Assembly: GCF_019097595.1 (NCBI RefSeq)
Contig: NC_080731.1
Coordinates: 16,643,071-16,707,070 of the forward strand
DNA length: 64,000 nucleotides
Source: Hemibagrus wyckioides
Lineage: Eukaryota > Chordata > Actinopteri > Siluriformes > Bagridae
Reading direction: 5' to 3'
Shown: positions 49,741 through 63,188 of the stretch, in pieces
How positions within the stretch are numbered: position 1 is the stretch's first letter
Layout of the letters: every line of letters starts with the position of its first letter
Program-made: the position numbers and the translations under genes
Notes under the pieces: model-generated
The model's database searches: none
Told to the model about the DNA's origin: nothing
The model's input: the letters and a program-made list of their open reading frames with translations, nothing else

Positions 49741-52700
49741 TGTAAAGAAACCGTGATTCAGTGTCAGATCAGATTTGATACGTTTTCGTATTTGATCCAT
49801 TTTGTATATTGTAATAAGATTGGAGAAAAAAAGGGAAAATAATAGTTCCCCAGTAATAATAATATGATGCTGAGAGCGTAATGACCTCTTGTCACTCATG
49901 ATGATGTCACAGCCGGACCGCTGTGTCTGGGAGAAGTACATTCATGTCGTCTAGACTGAGAGATGATCTGTTTTTTTTAATAACTTCTCTCGACGTTGCT
50001 GTTTAAAGCATGTTGCTCTCACGCCTGTGATATTTTAGCAAATCTCACTGACAGGAGCGCTGAGGATTAGCGTCACAGTAACTCAACATCTGGATGCACG
50101 ATGGTTGTCCACCCAGAAGTGTTTGGCGTGATTCACTAGTTCATAAGAGCATGGTTTTTTCGTTTGTTGTTGATGCAGCCGCCAAAACAACAACTTTTCC
50201 CGGATGATGAATGTATTTCAATTTAATCCTCAGCACTGTGCTGAAAAAGGAACACGGTCTTTCAGCTCCACAGATCACAAGATCACACGTCACATACGAA
50301 CAAACGAGTTCCCCCCGATTTCCTGTGCTGACTCCGACTCCGAGTCTTAACGCAGTCAGCAGATATGACGCAGGCAGCCGAAACACAGCAGCCGTACCTT
50401 CAGGGCAGGGTTACACACTTTCAGTTTTATTTTGCTTGAAACCTGTGTGTGTGTGTGAAGACAATTCCTGGTCACATGACCCCAAGTCTTTGGGATCGGT
50501 TTGAAACATGAATCATGAATCATACATTTTTTTTTGAAGGAGCAGTGCAGATTTGTGCGCCTCGGGATAGAGGGTTAGTCCGTCAGCCAGAGGTCGAGGC
50601 AGTCCGAGTCGTAACGCGGATGTGACGTTTTTAAACTCGCATTGACTTGCAAAGCGTCTCGGTAAATGCACGAGCTCGGCAAGCCCGTGTCGGCATGCGT
50701 GTTCATCACAAGACCTGCAGTGGAGAACAGAGGGCAACATGCAGAGGGACAGGAACGAGGCTGAAGACCTTTTAGATCCAACCAAAAAGTAGTGTAATGA
50801 TTGGCCTTCATCTTCTCTCCTCCTTCATCTTCACTTTTCTGCACACACGTCATGATCCTCTACCCAGCGCTGGGTGACATCACCCTATCACCTCAGCTTC
50901 ACACGTTTTTCTTAACCTCAGCACCTCTCTTCTGCTGCTTAGCTGTGAGTAAACATCATGACTAAATGAACAGACCTTGGGGGTTGTGTTTTTTTTCCCT
51001 TTAATTCGTCACTCGTTTGTATTTTATAAATATATGAAGAGTTTATATTTTGTTCACAGTATGTTATTTTTTTATTAATATTTTTTTTACGCTTGTTGAA
51101 CTGGAGGAAAAAAACAGTGGGGAAAAATGACAACTAATATCACAAAAAATTCCATTTGGTAAAATGTAATGTTATAAAAAAAATTATAAATAAATAAATG
51201 GAGAAATATTATGCCGAAACTAACACACTTATTTTTCCTCTTTTAATATAGTCATCAGTTCTGCATTTTATTAAAAAAAAAAATCCTGTGAAAAACTAAA
51301 TTTGTAAATAAATTTGAAAAAATAAATAAATCTTTTCGCAAGTTTCCATGCTCTCAGAGAGGGAGGGGCTTGTGTATGCGGAAGAGGGCAGATAGCACCT
51401 TATCAAATCACTGCAGCTGCTTTGGAAACGAAGCCGATACGTTTCACATCACCTGCACTGTCTCTTTATTCCGAATAAAGTTAAAGGAATGAAAGAGCTC
51501 CGATTCAACATTAAACCTCACCTCAAGTTGTTTTTTCACAGATAAGCAGCGGTTGTTTTCAAATAAATAAAATCACGATACAAAGGTGTGTAGATCTCGG
51601 TGTGTGTGATTACAACAGGAACCGAAACCTGACTGAAACCCGCCCTCTTTATGTTTATAGCTGTTTTGTCGGACACGCTTTATTACAGACTGCGTTTCAA
51701 CAGACAGATAAACAGACCGTGTTTATAACCCAGCGACCGTCACATTCTCAAATCTGATTGGTTGTTTTTCGATCGCAGAAAGAAGGCGAATCACATTGTC
51801 ACTATAGTAACCACTTGCATAGAGACTAAGCAGTATTTTAACATAATAGCTTAAAAACTGTGTTGCTGTTTAACAGAGATGTGATCGTTGATATAGTGAA
51901 GGTTTCACTTGGCTGATGTTTTGGTTTATTTTCTTTATAAATGGAAGGAGTCTCCAGTGTGAGCGTGACAAATTTTCTCGTGAAAATTAAAATCCACGTT
52001 AACCGCGATAACAGCACCCCAGTTCATTCAAGTTCACGTGCTCGCATCTTCAAGTGTTTCACACGCAACGAAAGTAAAAAGGAAGAAAACATTTGCCGTG
52101 TTGAAACGCGCCGCTTAATGAAACCATCGTCGATACAGACGCCTCAGTTCGTTCAGAGCAGTTAAATGCATTCCTGTGAGCCATTTCAGTCTGCTCGCTA
52201 TTTTTAATTAATTTTTTTTTTCTCCATCCTGCATCACCTCATCATACCCCCTTTTTTTAAGTGAATGAGAAGATCACACTGCACCATAACTCTGTGGTTT
52301 CTGCATCATTTGTGCATGAGTCACAAGGAAACCCTTTTCACATCTGAACACAAGATTATTTGTTTCCCGTCTCACCATAACCTCAAAGATGCTGGAGATC
52401 TCCGGAGGTTACAGAGTCAATACAGACACTAGACACAACAGCGCATCAGTATAATAATACGTGAAATTCTCTCACACGCTTCATGTCACTTATTTTAGTT
52501 TAAAATGTTGCATGTTACTGAACACGAGACACGGCAAGTACAAACAACATTATGGAAGCCAGGGGTGCCAATACTTTGTGCAGATTTAAATAGGAGTCGC
52601 ATGATTTCTCTGGCCTAATCTCCGGGGATGGGAGAAAAACTGTAACTGCAATGAATGACGCATTGTACTTTAACACTTTGTAGTTACTTTAACGTTACAG

Positions 52701-53277
52701 ATCTCTTGCGAGTCGTGCTACAGGCGGCCATTTTGTTTCTCTCTCTAAGTGAAGAAGACGTAAACGCACCATGGTGGGAGAACGGAAAGATACTTTCCAG
52801 GACAACATCTTAGAGATGATGTCATTTCTATAGAAAAATGATCCCACACGTTCCCGACCAATCAGAATGGAGAATCCGGTAGCTTAGTGCTATACATTAA
52901 GGAGGGGAAAGTCAGGACAGGGTGAATTAGAAGCCGTCTTAGATTCGTTTTAACATGTTTCCATGGGTCCGTTTGTAGCTACATGTTAATGCAAGAACAC
53001 ACTGGGTGGGAAATAGACAATCATGTCTGTCATCCAAGTGCAGTTATCTGGAAGTTGAGTCACGTCAATGGGATTTCTTCCTATTTAGATCAAAACTGTG
53101 TAGTTTGATTCACTACTCATTCCAGCAGCTTCTTCAGTCTGAGGGAAGTTGGCAGGATTTCATGAATTTGTATCCTCCAGGGGTAAGGATCCTTCCCTCC
53201 CTCAGTAGCCTTATTAAGGGAACAAGAGGAGGGTGAGAATGGAGGCGTTGAGATGCAACTACCCGAGAGAAGGGGTG

Positions 53278-53803
53278 TACACTGATCTGGCATAAAATTA
53301 CGACCATGGTGAAGTGAATAACACTGATTATCATGGCACCTGTTAGTGGGTGGGATATATTAGGTAGCAAGTGAACATTTTGTCCTCAAAGTTGATGTGT
53401 TAGAAACAGGAAAAATGGGCGTAAGGATTTGAGCGAGTTTGACGAAGGGCCAAATTGTGATGGCTAGACGACTGGATCAGAGCATCTCCAAAACTGCAGC
53501 TGTGGTCAGTCTGCAGTGCTCAGTATCTATCAAAAGTGGTCCAAGGAAGGAACAGGGGTAAACCAGCGACAGGGTCATGGGCAGTCAAGGCTCATTGATG
53601 CACGTGGGGAGAGAAGGCTGGCCCGTGTGATCCGGTCCAACAGATGAGCTACTGTTGCTCAAACTGCTGAAGAAGTTAATGCTGGTTCTGAGAGAAAGGT
53701 GTCAGAATACACAGTGCATGATGGGTCAGGGCTGTTTTAGTAGCAAAAGGGGGACCAACACAATATTAGGCAGGTGGTCATAATGTTATGCCTGATCGGT
53801 GTA
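53278..53803 (+). mobile_element. Second Tc1-type element in abhd17b intron 1
   Basis: Left end TACACTGATCTGGCATAAAA and right end the complement of TACACCGATCAGGCATAACA form imperfect inverted repeats of about 30 bp. The interior plus strand encodes a broken Tc1 transposase N-terminus: RLIDARGERRLARVIRSNR, a stop, then ATVAQTAEEVNAGSERKV. The catalytic domain is missing, so it is a non-autonomous deletion derivative, distinct from the TACACTATATTGCC family. Confidence 0.8.
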
Positions 53804-54653
53804 TGGAGAGAGTGTATTAAAGTATTAGGGGTAACGATCAGAGAATGTGAGAGTTGATGAGGGTCCAGAGAGAAAAAGAAACAGCACTATGCCGCTGTTG
53901 CTGGCTTTCTGTTCAGACGAGTGAGATCTGCCCTCTATTCATGATCTTTGACTCTGCCAACTAACAGTATTAGAGCCACAGTGCTGAACATATTGGGCAG
54001 ATTCCCAACATTGAGTTTATGATTTATTATAAGTAAAAAAAACGCTTAATTCTGGGAAACTGCCATAAATAAATGTTTTTACCTGTCTGCATTGTTGAGA
54101 TTAAATGAGTAGATTAGGTTATCATTGTTGAGGTGGGCATGGCATCTTTCACTGGAAATGGGGTTAAAAGGTGGTTTTTTTTTTTTTTTTTTTCAGGAAG
54201 ATTTCAGAGCCAGGCAGTGATCGTAGATAGCGTGAAGTGAATATCAACAATCTCAATTCCCTCGAGTCAAAGCACTAGTCTGCCATTTTAAGTGCACTGG
54301 GACTAATATCGTAGATTGTTATCGATGTTGAGGTTCTATAAACGTTTTGTTGGAGTCGAATGACTTAAATGTTTAAAAAACATTAAAATCTGTGTGCCAG
54401 TCTGCGATCCTGTTTGAAGCACGGATAAACAAGGTTAAAAATAACGTCAAAGGTACCAGTTCTGCCTGTTGCTGATATGCACGCCGTGACATTTTACAGC
54501 ACGAGTGCGTGGTCCAGTCACAAGTCATCAGTGTCCCGGTGTGTAGTGAACCAGAATCCCTATCAGTGCTTGTTCACAGCATTGTCATTACGTAGGTAGC
54601 TGATGATAATCTTCTATGTGCTGTTGCTAATCTTTATTCTATTTCCATGCAGA

Positions 54654-55944
54654 ATGAATCACCTGTCTCTGAGTGAGCTGTGCTGCCTGTTCTGCTGCCC
54701 GCCATGCCCGAGCAGAATCGCGTCGAAGCTGGCGTTCCTGCCCCCGGAGCCGACATACACGCTGCTGAGTGACGAGAGCGGTACACGTTGGACTCTGCAT
54801 CTGTCCGAGCGTGCCGATTGGCAGTACTCCGCACGTGAGAAGGACTCCATCGAGTGCTTTATGACTCGCACGGTGCGCGGCAACCGCATCGCCTGCATGT
54901 TCGTCCGCTGCTCGCCGAGCGCCCGTTACACGCTGCTGTTCTCGCACGGTAACGCCGTCGACCTCGGGCAGATGAGCAGCTTCTACGTGGGGCTCGGCTC
55001 GCGCATCAACTGCAACATCTTCTCCTACGACTACTCGGGTTACGGCGCCAGCTCGGGAAAACCGTCTGAGAAGAACCTGTATGCTGACGTGGACGCGGCG
55101 TGGCACGCCCTCCGAACCAGGTGAGCTTTACCGCCAGTCAATCATGCTCACAAAGCTCCGCCTCCAGTGCTTTGATTAGAGCACCTGTAAAATGAGTATT
55201 CCAGTAGAAATTTTTCCAAACAGGTTTTATCAGAGAGTTTTATATATTTTTGCTTGGCTCAATCCCATGTTTTTTTTTAAATCATGTTCTACATCTTCCA
55301 GGATATTTGAAGTACGGAATAAAAAATACAACTTCTTCTATCGTTACTCTTCTACAGCAGTAGTTCTAACAGTTAGGTTCAGGATGCTGGAGGAAGACGG
55401 ATCTCCAGAAACAGGGTTTATGAACCCTACGGTACTTTCCCCTGTTTAGCTTCCCTCATTTTGTTTATCATTTCTCATAAAGTCGTGAGTAACACTGACC
55501 TCCAGCTCCTCCCACTGACCCCCAGGTCCCCTCCCCCCCTCGGCTGTGGATGTGATTGAACGAGGGAATGTTAACTCGGACGCCTTTTCCTGTTTCACTC
55601 ACATTCATGAGGATTTGTTTGGATTTTTGAAAGTGTGCATCTCTGAGAAAGGAGAAATATTCACATCTCTTTGTGTGTGTGTGAGAGAGAGAGAGTGTGT
55701 GTGATAAATGCATACAGGTCACAAAAACAGTAGTTCAGCTGGAAATTGCAACAAGACAGATGCAGAACAAAGAGGATATTGTGTGTGTGTGTGTACATGA
55801 ATGGATGCTTACAACACAGCTATGCACGTTCATGTAAAAGTGTGTGTTCAAATGCTATGTGTGTGCATGTGCTTTTAGTAAGCACAGCTGCAGCTCTTGA
55901 ACCCCGTGTGTCCTCATTTGACAAATCATGTCCTTGCGGGCCTG

Positions 55945-55983
<39 letters not shown>

Positions 55984-56948
55984 CAGTAAACAGCGACTGC
56001 TGATGTGTGGTGTGTACAGTTTCATCTGGTCCTGAATCAGGAAGTAGCTTTAAGAATTACTTTGTTTCTGCACAGTTTCAGGCACAATAGTCAATCATTT
56101 TTAAAATTCTTTACTTATCAAAATAATCCAGAAGATTTGTTCATTTGTTTTGAAAACTGATTTCTGGTGAGGAAAGCTTCTTTGTTTTTGGATACGCTTC
56201 CTGCCAGTCATTTTATAGACATGATATTCTACATGCCAGTGTAGATCCTAGGGGTGGAGCTTCATGAACACGGGCGGAGTCTTGATCACACCCAACAGAG
56301 ACCTGAACACTAATCTTTCATAATGCACCTAGAAATGGTGTTTGTTTGGGGAAAACAATTTAAACCTGATGTCGATTCTTGCGGATTGTGTGGGTTTGAT
56401 GTGGTAATTGTGTAACCTGTTGTGTTGTGGTGTTGTGTTTTCGCGTTGAACAACACACACAGCTCGAGTATCAGAGCAGTTTGAAGGCTGTGGCCTACTT
56501 TAAACTTTGTTAGTGGTAGTTTTACAGATAGGAAGTAAAGTGCAGTGCAGAAACCTCCTGAAATGTTCAAATTATTATTCCTTCTTATTCAATTCCATTT
56601 AATATTCTGGAAAGTCTGTTAAACGAGACAAAAAAAAAATAATTTAAGTGGAGCATCTGTCATAGAAGGAGAGAGTGAGGGATGCTTCCTCTGACAGCTG
56701 GAGGAGTGACGGGAGCGTTCAACATAATGCATGTGACGTAACATCTCCAAAATCATCTCATCACTGTCAAGAGACGAGAGACGGAAAGAAAGGTAGAGTG
56801 ACATGGAGAGAGAGACAGCGAGAGAGAGAGAAAGGAACATACACAGAGAGACAGACAGCGAGAGAGAGAGATGAACATACACAGAAAGGGGGGGGCATAC
56901 AGAGAGAGAGAGAGAGAGAGAGAGACAGCGAGAGAGAGATGAACATAC

Positions 56949-56981
<33 letters not shown>

Positions 56982-59900
56982 TGAGCATACAGTGAGCGAG
57001 AAAGAGAGAGAGATGTAAGTTGCATTGCAGGTTACCCTGCCCTTATTTTCCATCCACCGCCACCTTTATCTGGGTTTATCCTCCATTTTGGGTTTTTTCT
57101 CTGCCACATTTCAGCTCCGCACCGGATTAATCCATCACTCTGACACCATGGGCCATAATCTGTACAAGAAAAACTCCCGTACGGAAACAGGAGGCTTCAA
57201 GGGAACAGCTAGGTCTGCAACTTGTCTCCATGCGCTGATGTTGTTCGAGTTACACCACCATCTCAGTGTGGAAAAGTGAAGTGGTTGCTCTACAAAGAGA
57301 TGGTTAATGACGTCTCTGAAATGTTAAACAGTGACAGACTTTTAAAATACAGTTCTAAAGATTTTGTTTAACTATTGTCCTCTTTAAAAATGCACGAGTG
57401 TGTGCTTGAGTAACATCACCCTAAAAAACAGGAAACGGTAAAGTGATGTTATCTGCTCTAGGCTAGCCATGCATTACGTACTATATACACAATGCCTTAT
57501 GATCTAGATCTCAGCTGCTGATTTGGAAAACAAATTCGCAGCAACAATGATGACCTTCAGAAAAGTTAAAGAGCTTAAGGGCTGTTGAGAGAAGGGATGC
57601 ATTGATCTTTAAACCATCCAGTGTTAAGACAAGTGAGCACTGAAGAATTTCTCACTATCATACCTCTTTAAAATCCCTCAGGATGATCACAAGACTGCGC
57701 TCTTTCCTCTCCTCATATGGAATATACTGTGGACGTGTACAGTGAATTAAGAGAGACTAATTAGGATAAATTAATGTTTACTGTTTAGAGTAAATCTTTT
57801 AAGTATAAATCATAAGTCTTTCTCGTGAAGACTGGGAAGTGGTGAGAGAAGGTGCAGCGTTCGAATACAGCGCAGTGGGATGTGTGGTTATAGTAGAACC
57901 ACACATCTGTAGCAGCGTGTCCTGTTGTGTTTTCTTCCTGACTTATCAACTAGCACAGTTCATGTCTTGTCCTTACCGTCAGTGGTGTCTCGGTTCCTTC
58001 TCGAGCCTCCTACCTGAGGTCTGGGAGTTTGCGGGCGTGGCACAGTGTTGTGCAGCTCCTAGGAATGTGCTGTTCTGGACTGAGATCAGTGTTGTCATTC
58101 CAGGAATCTGTTGGAGCCGCTGTTCCAGTTTAGGGGTTGCAGCCTTAATGGGACGTGTCTGGCTTTAACCTAGTTGTGTTCTCAGGCACTGGTATTTCTC
58201 CAGACTCTCGTATTACTTCCTTTGGGAATGTTGCTGCGTCTGGTTAGTTCACTGTTGCTTGTCTTTTATCTCTTTTTAAAAAAAAAAAAAAAAAAGGTTC
58301 CCACAGGGACGTAGCTTTGTTGTATTCTCTGTGGTTTTGTGCTTTTGGACCAGGGAGTGGTCAACATTCCCTGTACAATACCTGCTATACAGACCCAGAC
58401 TGCACCTCTCAGTGTGTGCTACATCGCTCTCCACCCAGTTAACATGTGTTGAATTGTCTCTCGGACTGTTTGATCTCGGATCCGATGCGGTAGTAGAAGG
58501 TGAAAGTGGGGGAGACAGGTGAGAAAGTGGAGTTCTACCTGGAGGTGGTGGTTGGGAGGAGGGAGGGAGTGTACGGGAGGACGGAGGGAGGGAGTGTACG
58601 GGAGGAGGGAGTGCGGGATGGTCTGGAGGAGGGAGTGCGGGATGGTCTGGAGGAGGGAGTGCGGGATGGTCTGGAGGAGGGAGGAAGTGGAGGGGAGGAA
58701 GTGGACAGACAGGAGGAAGTGAATGGTGGTGACAGTGATGGGAGTGGTGAAGTAAAGACTGTATAGATGGTGGGTATAGAGAATGATGCAGTTGGTGGAT
58801 CTTGAAGGTGTAGAAGGCTGGATGATGTGGATATCGCTGTTAATGGGGATGTTGGACGGTGGAGTTAGTAGATAATGGAGATGGATGTGGTATCTGTTAT
58901 TTTTGTTGAGTTTGTAGACCCGGGGTTGTTAACTGTTTCTTTTAAATCCAATCCCAAATTTTGTTCCTTTGCATCCTGATGATGAGATGATAAGTTTCAT
59001 GTTTTTTTTAAACAATAAATGTGAATGGAACTTTGAGTCATGTTAAAGGAATGATGATTGATTGTGTGCGTGTTTCACCTCGGGGTCTAGATACTTTTTT
59101 TCTGATGACATCATCTCATTTATCAGGTTTCGACAATCAAACTACCGTCTCCTGCGTTTTTTGCCGTTTGTCTGGAGAAGAGACCTAAATCTGTGTGTGT
59201 ATGTGTAGTCAGGGGTGTTTTCTTGTAGCTCAGTGTACACAGGATGTGCAGTGAGAGAGATGGATCCACCCTACTACCTGTCTGGACAGGTGAGTCAGCG
59301 ATGAGTAAGCAGGTGTGTCTGTTTGGACTGAATGAACACACACACTTACAGACACACACACACACACATTGTTGTGTGTAGCTGGAGAGCAGGTTGCTCA
59401 GAGAGCCCCTGTAGCAGCACGTTGGCTGTGTGTAACGCTAGAGGAAGTCTCATCTGATCCGGAGTGTTCCATCTGTCACATCGGAAAGAGAAAGGGTGAG
59501 GGGGGGAAAAGAGGGAGCAAGACTGCATCAGAGGGCAGAGAAATATGACAGTGTGAAGAAAGGATAAATTCGGAAAAGATGGAGGGACAACAGGAGGAAG
59601 AAAGCTAGAGAGAGAAGTAGAGAAAGGAGAGCGATTTGAAAAAACAGAGAAAAATTGTAAAGGGAGAGAGAGAGAGACATCTAGGATGGAGCATGATCAA
59701 GCAAACAAAGATGTTAAAAGAACTGGGGGGGAAAAGGAAAGGGAAAGATGAAGGAAAGAAATATAGACAAGAAGAGAAGCGTTGAAATAAAAAAAAAAGC
59801 TGAAAAAGGAAGCACAAATGGGAAGTCAGAAGGAAAAGAAAGAAGTAGAGTGTAGAAACAATGAATGAGATGAAAAAGAATGAAATAAACAGGAAAGGCA

Positions 59901-62900
59901 GAAATGAGAGGGTGAGAGACGGAGAGAAGAGGAAGGAATAAAGAAGGAAAGAGTGGATGATGGAAACAGAAGCAGTGATGGGAGGAATAAAGAGAGGGAG
60001 AGAGAGACAGAGATGAACAGAGGGGATGGTGGATATTGGAAATATGGTGGAGTCTAGAAAAGAGAGACAGGGATGGGGAAAAAAGATAGAAGGAGCGGAG
60101 GGAAGAATGAAGAAAGACAGGGATGAAGAAACGATAGAAGGAGAGGAGGGAAGAATGAAGAGAGAAAGACAGAGAGGGGAGAGAGAGACAGAAAAAAGTC
60201 ATTAAGGACAGAGAGGAGGAAATAAACCACAAGGACTGGGATGAGAGCCTGAGAGAGAGAGCTGTATGAACGACAGTAGGGAAGGATGGAGGCATAAGGG
60301 AGGAGAATGGAGGGTGGAGATCTGGTCACGGGACTGATTTCTGCTCCAGTTTAATGGAACCAGTTTCATTTTCATCCGGATTTTTCATTTCCGCCCGGTC
60401 CGGGGGGAGGGGCGGGGCACGGTTAGTGAAATATTGATCGGTCGCTTGGCAACCGGTTTCCCAATGTGATGTGACGAGGGCAGTCCCCGTGACCTCCTGT
60501 CAAGGAAGTAGGGGAGAGGGGAAAAAAACCTCCTGATTGTACTGCGGAGTTTCTCACAGCACACAGGGGCAATTAGTGCTACTTTAGACGTGAGAGAGAG
60601 CTTCTGAATAAAACCTTTGGAAAATTCCCAGGCTTGAACATTGTAGCATGACCTGAGTATATAATATTATTAAATATATAATATTTTTTTTTCCCTATCA
60701 TGGATCACATCTGGCTCTAAACATTAAACGTGTTTAATAAACAGTTAAACAGGAGAGGAATCACTAAAGCAATCAGGTGCTAGTTAGCCGCTAATCAGTT
60801 TTTGATGTTTTAACAGCAACACTGAAGACATCAGATACGTTTTTATCAGCAGATCTGACAGCAGGTTAGCCGTGTGATGATATAAAGAGAATTCCTGTAT
60901 CTTCTTGGATAACGACGGGATATCAACGCCTCGCCCATCCCTGCTGCTGTCACACAGACCAATCTTATCTTATCTGGTGTGGCAACCAGGTGGAAAATAA
61001 CTCCGGGGGTTGGTTAATCAGAAGGAAGTGAATGGAGGAAATGAGAGAGATTTTATCATTCCAAATTTTGACACACCTTTCAGAAAAAGATCGCTTCACG
61101 CTCGGATGCAGGTCAGAACTTTTTGCAGACCCCCACCCCCCTTCCCCAACAAACCGGTGAGCGTATAAACCGATAAAAGCAAACCCGTCCTGCATGACTA
61201 CAAACTGCGTAGAGGGGAAAAACGCCATGTTGTTGTTTGTTCCATGATAAGAAGGTCGCAAAACCCGTTTTCAAAGGCAGTTCCGAGATCACGTGATGAC
61301 AGTGACGCAAATCTTTTCATTTTATTCTCGAACACGCAGAGGTAATTATTTTTGGTCTGTTATCAGGTCAAACTGATCAGATACGAGATGGTGCTGAATC
61401 AGACGGCTTTCGATTTCCGTTTCCCCCCGTCGTTTATTTTCTTTAGAAATTATGCAGATTTGATATTTTTGGCCGCAGAAGGCTGATACTCAAGTGTGAG
61501 ATTTATTTATGGTGCTTAGCTTCCTGTCATGGCTGACACTCATGTTAACTGTTCGAGGTCTCTGTATGAAGCTAAGCTGAGATGTGAATCAGATAAACTC
61601 GGGCCTATGAGCCGTTGTGTCACACAGTGCGGCAGGATTTCTCCGTAAAGCTTAGCGTGATGCATGTTTGTATGTTTAGTTTATGTTTATTTGCATGGCA
61701 AGTGCTGTAACGTTTGCCTACTGGGTGTCATGATCTGAGTGTCAGTCAGTTATTAATCCCTGTGCTTTCAGGAGTGTTCATGGGATTATCCAGGTTCAAA
61801 CATATGATTTGAGTAAATATTATAAAAGAAGAGGACACAGAGAGAGAGAGAGAGAGAGAAGCGTTGTGTGTTTGTGGCCGAGAGAATTGTTACACTATAT
61901 TGCCAAAGATTTTGGGACATTTGTCTTTACATGCACATGAATGTAATATGGAGTTGTCCCGCCCTTTGCAGCTATAACAGCTTCAACTCTTCTGGAAAGG
62001 CTTTCCACAAGATTTAGGAGTGTGTTTATGGGAATTTTTGACCATTTCTCTAGAAGTGTGAGCTCAGACACTGATGTTGGACGAGAAGGTCTGACTCACA
62101 GTCTCCGCTCTAATTCATCCTGAAGGTGTTCTGTGGGGTTGAGGTCAGGACTCTGAAGTTCCTCCACACCAAACTCTCTCATCCATGTCTTTATGGACCT
62201 TGCTTTGTGCACTGGTGTGCAGTCATGTTGGAACAGGAAGGGGTCATCCCCAAACTGTTCCCACAAAGTTGGGAGCATGAAATTGTCCAAAATGTCTCAG
62301 TATGCTGAAGCATTAAGAGTTCCTTTCACTGGAATGACGGGGCCGAGCCCAACACCTGAATTCAATGATTTGGCAATATAGTGTATGTGTTAACAGTTGT
62401 GTTTCTTTCCTCAGGTACGGTATAAGACCGGAGAACGTGATCGTATACGGACAGAGTATTGGAACAGTGCCGTCTGTGGATCTGGCTGCTCGTTACGAGA
62501 GCGCCGCCGTCATCCTGCACTCTCCGCTCACCTCAGGCATGCGGGTGGCCTTCCCCGACACCAAGAAGACCTACTGCTTCGACGCCTTCCCCAAGTACGA
62601 CCTTCCTTTCCATTCTCAGATCTTTTAAATCTAATATTTATGAGTTCATAGAAATTAAAACGACATTTTTTTTCAATGCTTTCTCTCCTCCGCAGCATCG
62701 ACAAGATCTCGAAGGTGACGTCGCCGGTGCTGGTGATCCACGGCACAGAAGACGAGGTGATCGACTTCTCGCACGGCCTGGCCCTGTACGAACGCTGCCA
62801 GAGGCCAGTGGAGCCGCTGTGGGTGGAAGGTGCCGGGCACAATGACGTGGAGCTCTATGGCCAGTACCTCGAGAGACTCAAGCAGTTCGTCAGCCACGAG

Positions 62901-62915
62901 CTCGTCAATTTGTAG
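54654..62915 (+). CDS. abhd17b: abhd17b: alpha/beta-hydrolase depalmitoylase, 3 coding exons, 288 aa
   Basis: Coding exons 54654-55120, 62415-62594 and 62696-62915 total 867 nt with matching phases. The product hydrolyses palmitoyl thioesters from membrane proteins such as N-Ras and PSD-95 (family knowledge). The N-terminus [20 protein letters not shown] has the Cys cluster (10, 11, 14, 15, 18) that is palmitoylated to anchor ABHD17 proteins. The catalytic triad is visible as Ser170 in YGQSIG, Asp235 in GTEDEV and His264 in GAGHND; SHGN at 97-100 likely forms the oxyanion-hole loop. Length equals human ABHD17B. ATG 54654 is chosen because the acceptor AG is at 54651-54652; in-frame upstream codons from 54603 are intronic. 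The second coding exon starts only 30 bp after a transposon end. Confidence 0.97.
55948..55980. repeat. (CA)n microsatellite
   Basis: About 16 CA units in abhd17b intron 2. Confidence 0.92.
56780..57015. repeat. GA-rich satellite-like block
   Basis: GAGA runs alternate with a recurring GAACATACA(CA)GAGA motif (near 56837, 56873, 56941), giving a degenerate tandem structure. Open frames on both strands here are low-complexity artefacts. Confidence 0.85.
58588..58684. repeat. 24-bp tandem repeat
   Basis: GAGGAGGGAGTGCGGGATGG followed by TCTG recurs three times in tandem with partial units upstream (GGAGGGAGTGTACGG). Confidence 0.85.
59480..60330. repeat. Long polypurine tract in abhd17b intron 2
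   Basis: For about 850 bp the plus strand is overwhelmingly A and G, with GGAAGAATGAAGA- and GGGAGAGAGAGACAG-like motifs recurring. The minus strand is correspondingly pyrimidine-rich, which gives a spurious 193-codon Ser/Leu/Phe frame. Confidence 0.85.
61891..62385 (-). mobile_element. Tc1/mariner-derived element abutting abhd17b exon, copy 6
   Basis: TIRs TACACTATATTGCCAAAGAT and GGCAATATAGTGTA. The minus strand encodes the same transposase C-terminal block ([20 protein letters not shown], then [10 protein letters not shown]). It is shortened at the right end (the GGGGTGTCCC segment next to the TIR is missing). It ends 29 bp before the first base of the 62415 exon. Confidence 0.87.
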
Positions 62916-63147
62916 GACGCTGATGAACCAACAGACAGAAAAACCACACAGCTGCCGACTGCACCTCGCACCCCGACTACTGGGAACTCCGCGGCAGAGT
63001 CTAGCTTTTTTTTTTTCTTCTCACTAATACACAGAGCCACGGAGTGACCCAGAGACTGCCTTCTCAAGAGAGACCAGAGAGAGCGAGAAAGAGAGAGAGG
63101 TGTCATGGCTGCCCATCCCACTGAGGTTACGCGTCTGTACAAGAGTT

Positions 63148-63188
<41 letters not shown>

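Larger units (their letters stand above)
49125..54652 (+). other. abhd17b: abhd17b intron 1
   Basis: 5.5 kb from donor GTATGT to acceptor TTCCATGCAG. It contains a (CATC)n array (49696-49740) and a Tc1-like remnant (53278-53803). Otherwise it has moderately GC-balanced unique sequence, without recognisable exons or RNA genes. Confidence 0.65.
55121..62414 (+). other. abhd17b: abhd17b intron 2
   Basis: 7.3 kb, repeat-rich: CA run 55948-55980, GA-rich 56780-57015, 24-bp tandem repeat 58588-58684, polypurine tract about 59480-60330, Tc1-derived copy 61891-62385. Unique parts (57020-58500, 60340-61840) show no recognisable coding sequence. Confidence 0.65.

Noticed and set aside
54603..54653. 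Upstream in-frame ATG extending abhd17b by 17 residues
   Set aside because: The segment is the intron's polypyrimidine tract and acceptor (ATTTCCATGCAG); the conserved protein begins MNHLS at 54654.
56619..57053. Overlapping frames with Ser/Leu-rich or Arg/Glu-rich repeats
   Set aside because: Low-complexity translation of GA/TC repeats in an intron.
59714..60295. 193-codon minus-strand frame rich in Ser, Leu and Phe
   Set aside because: Produced by the polypurine tract: the pyrimidine strand lacks stop codons because TAA, TAG and TGA need purines. No real protein features.
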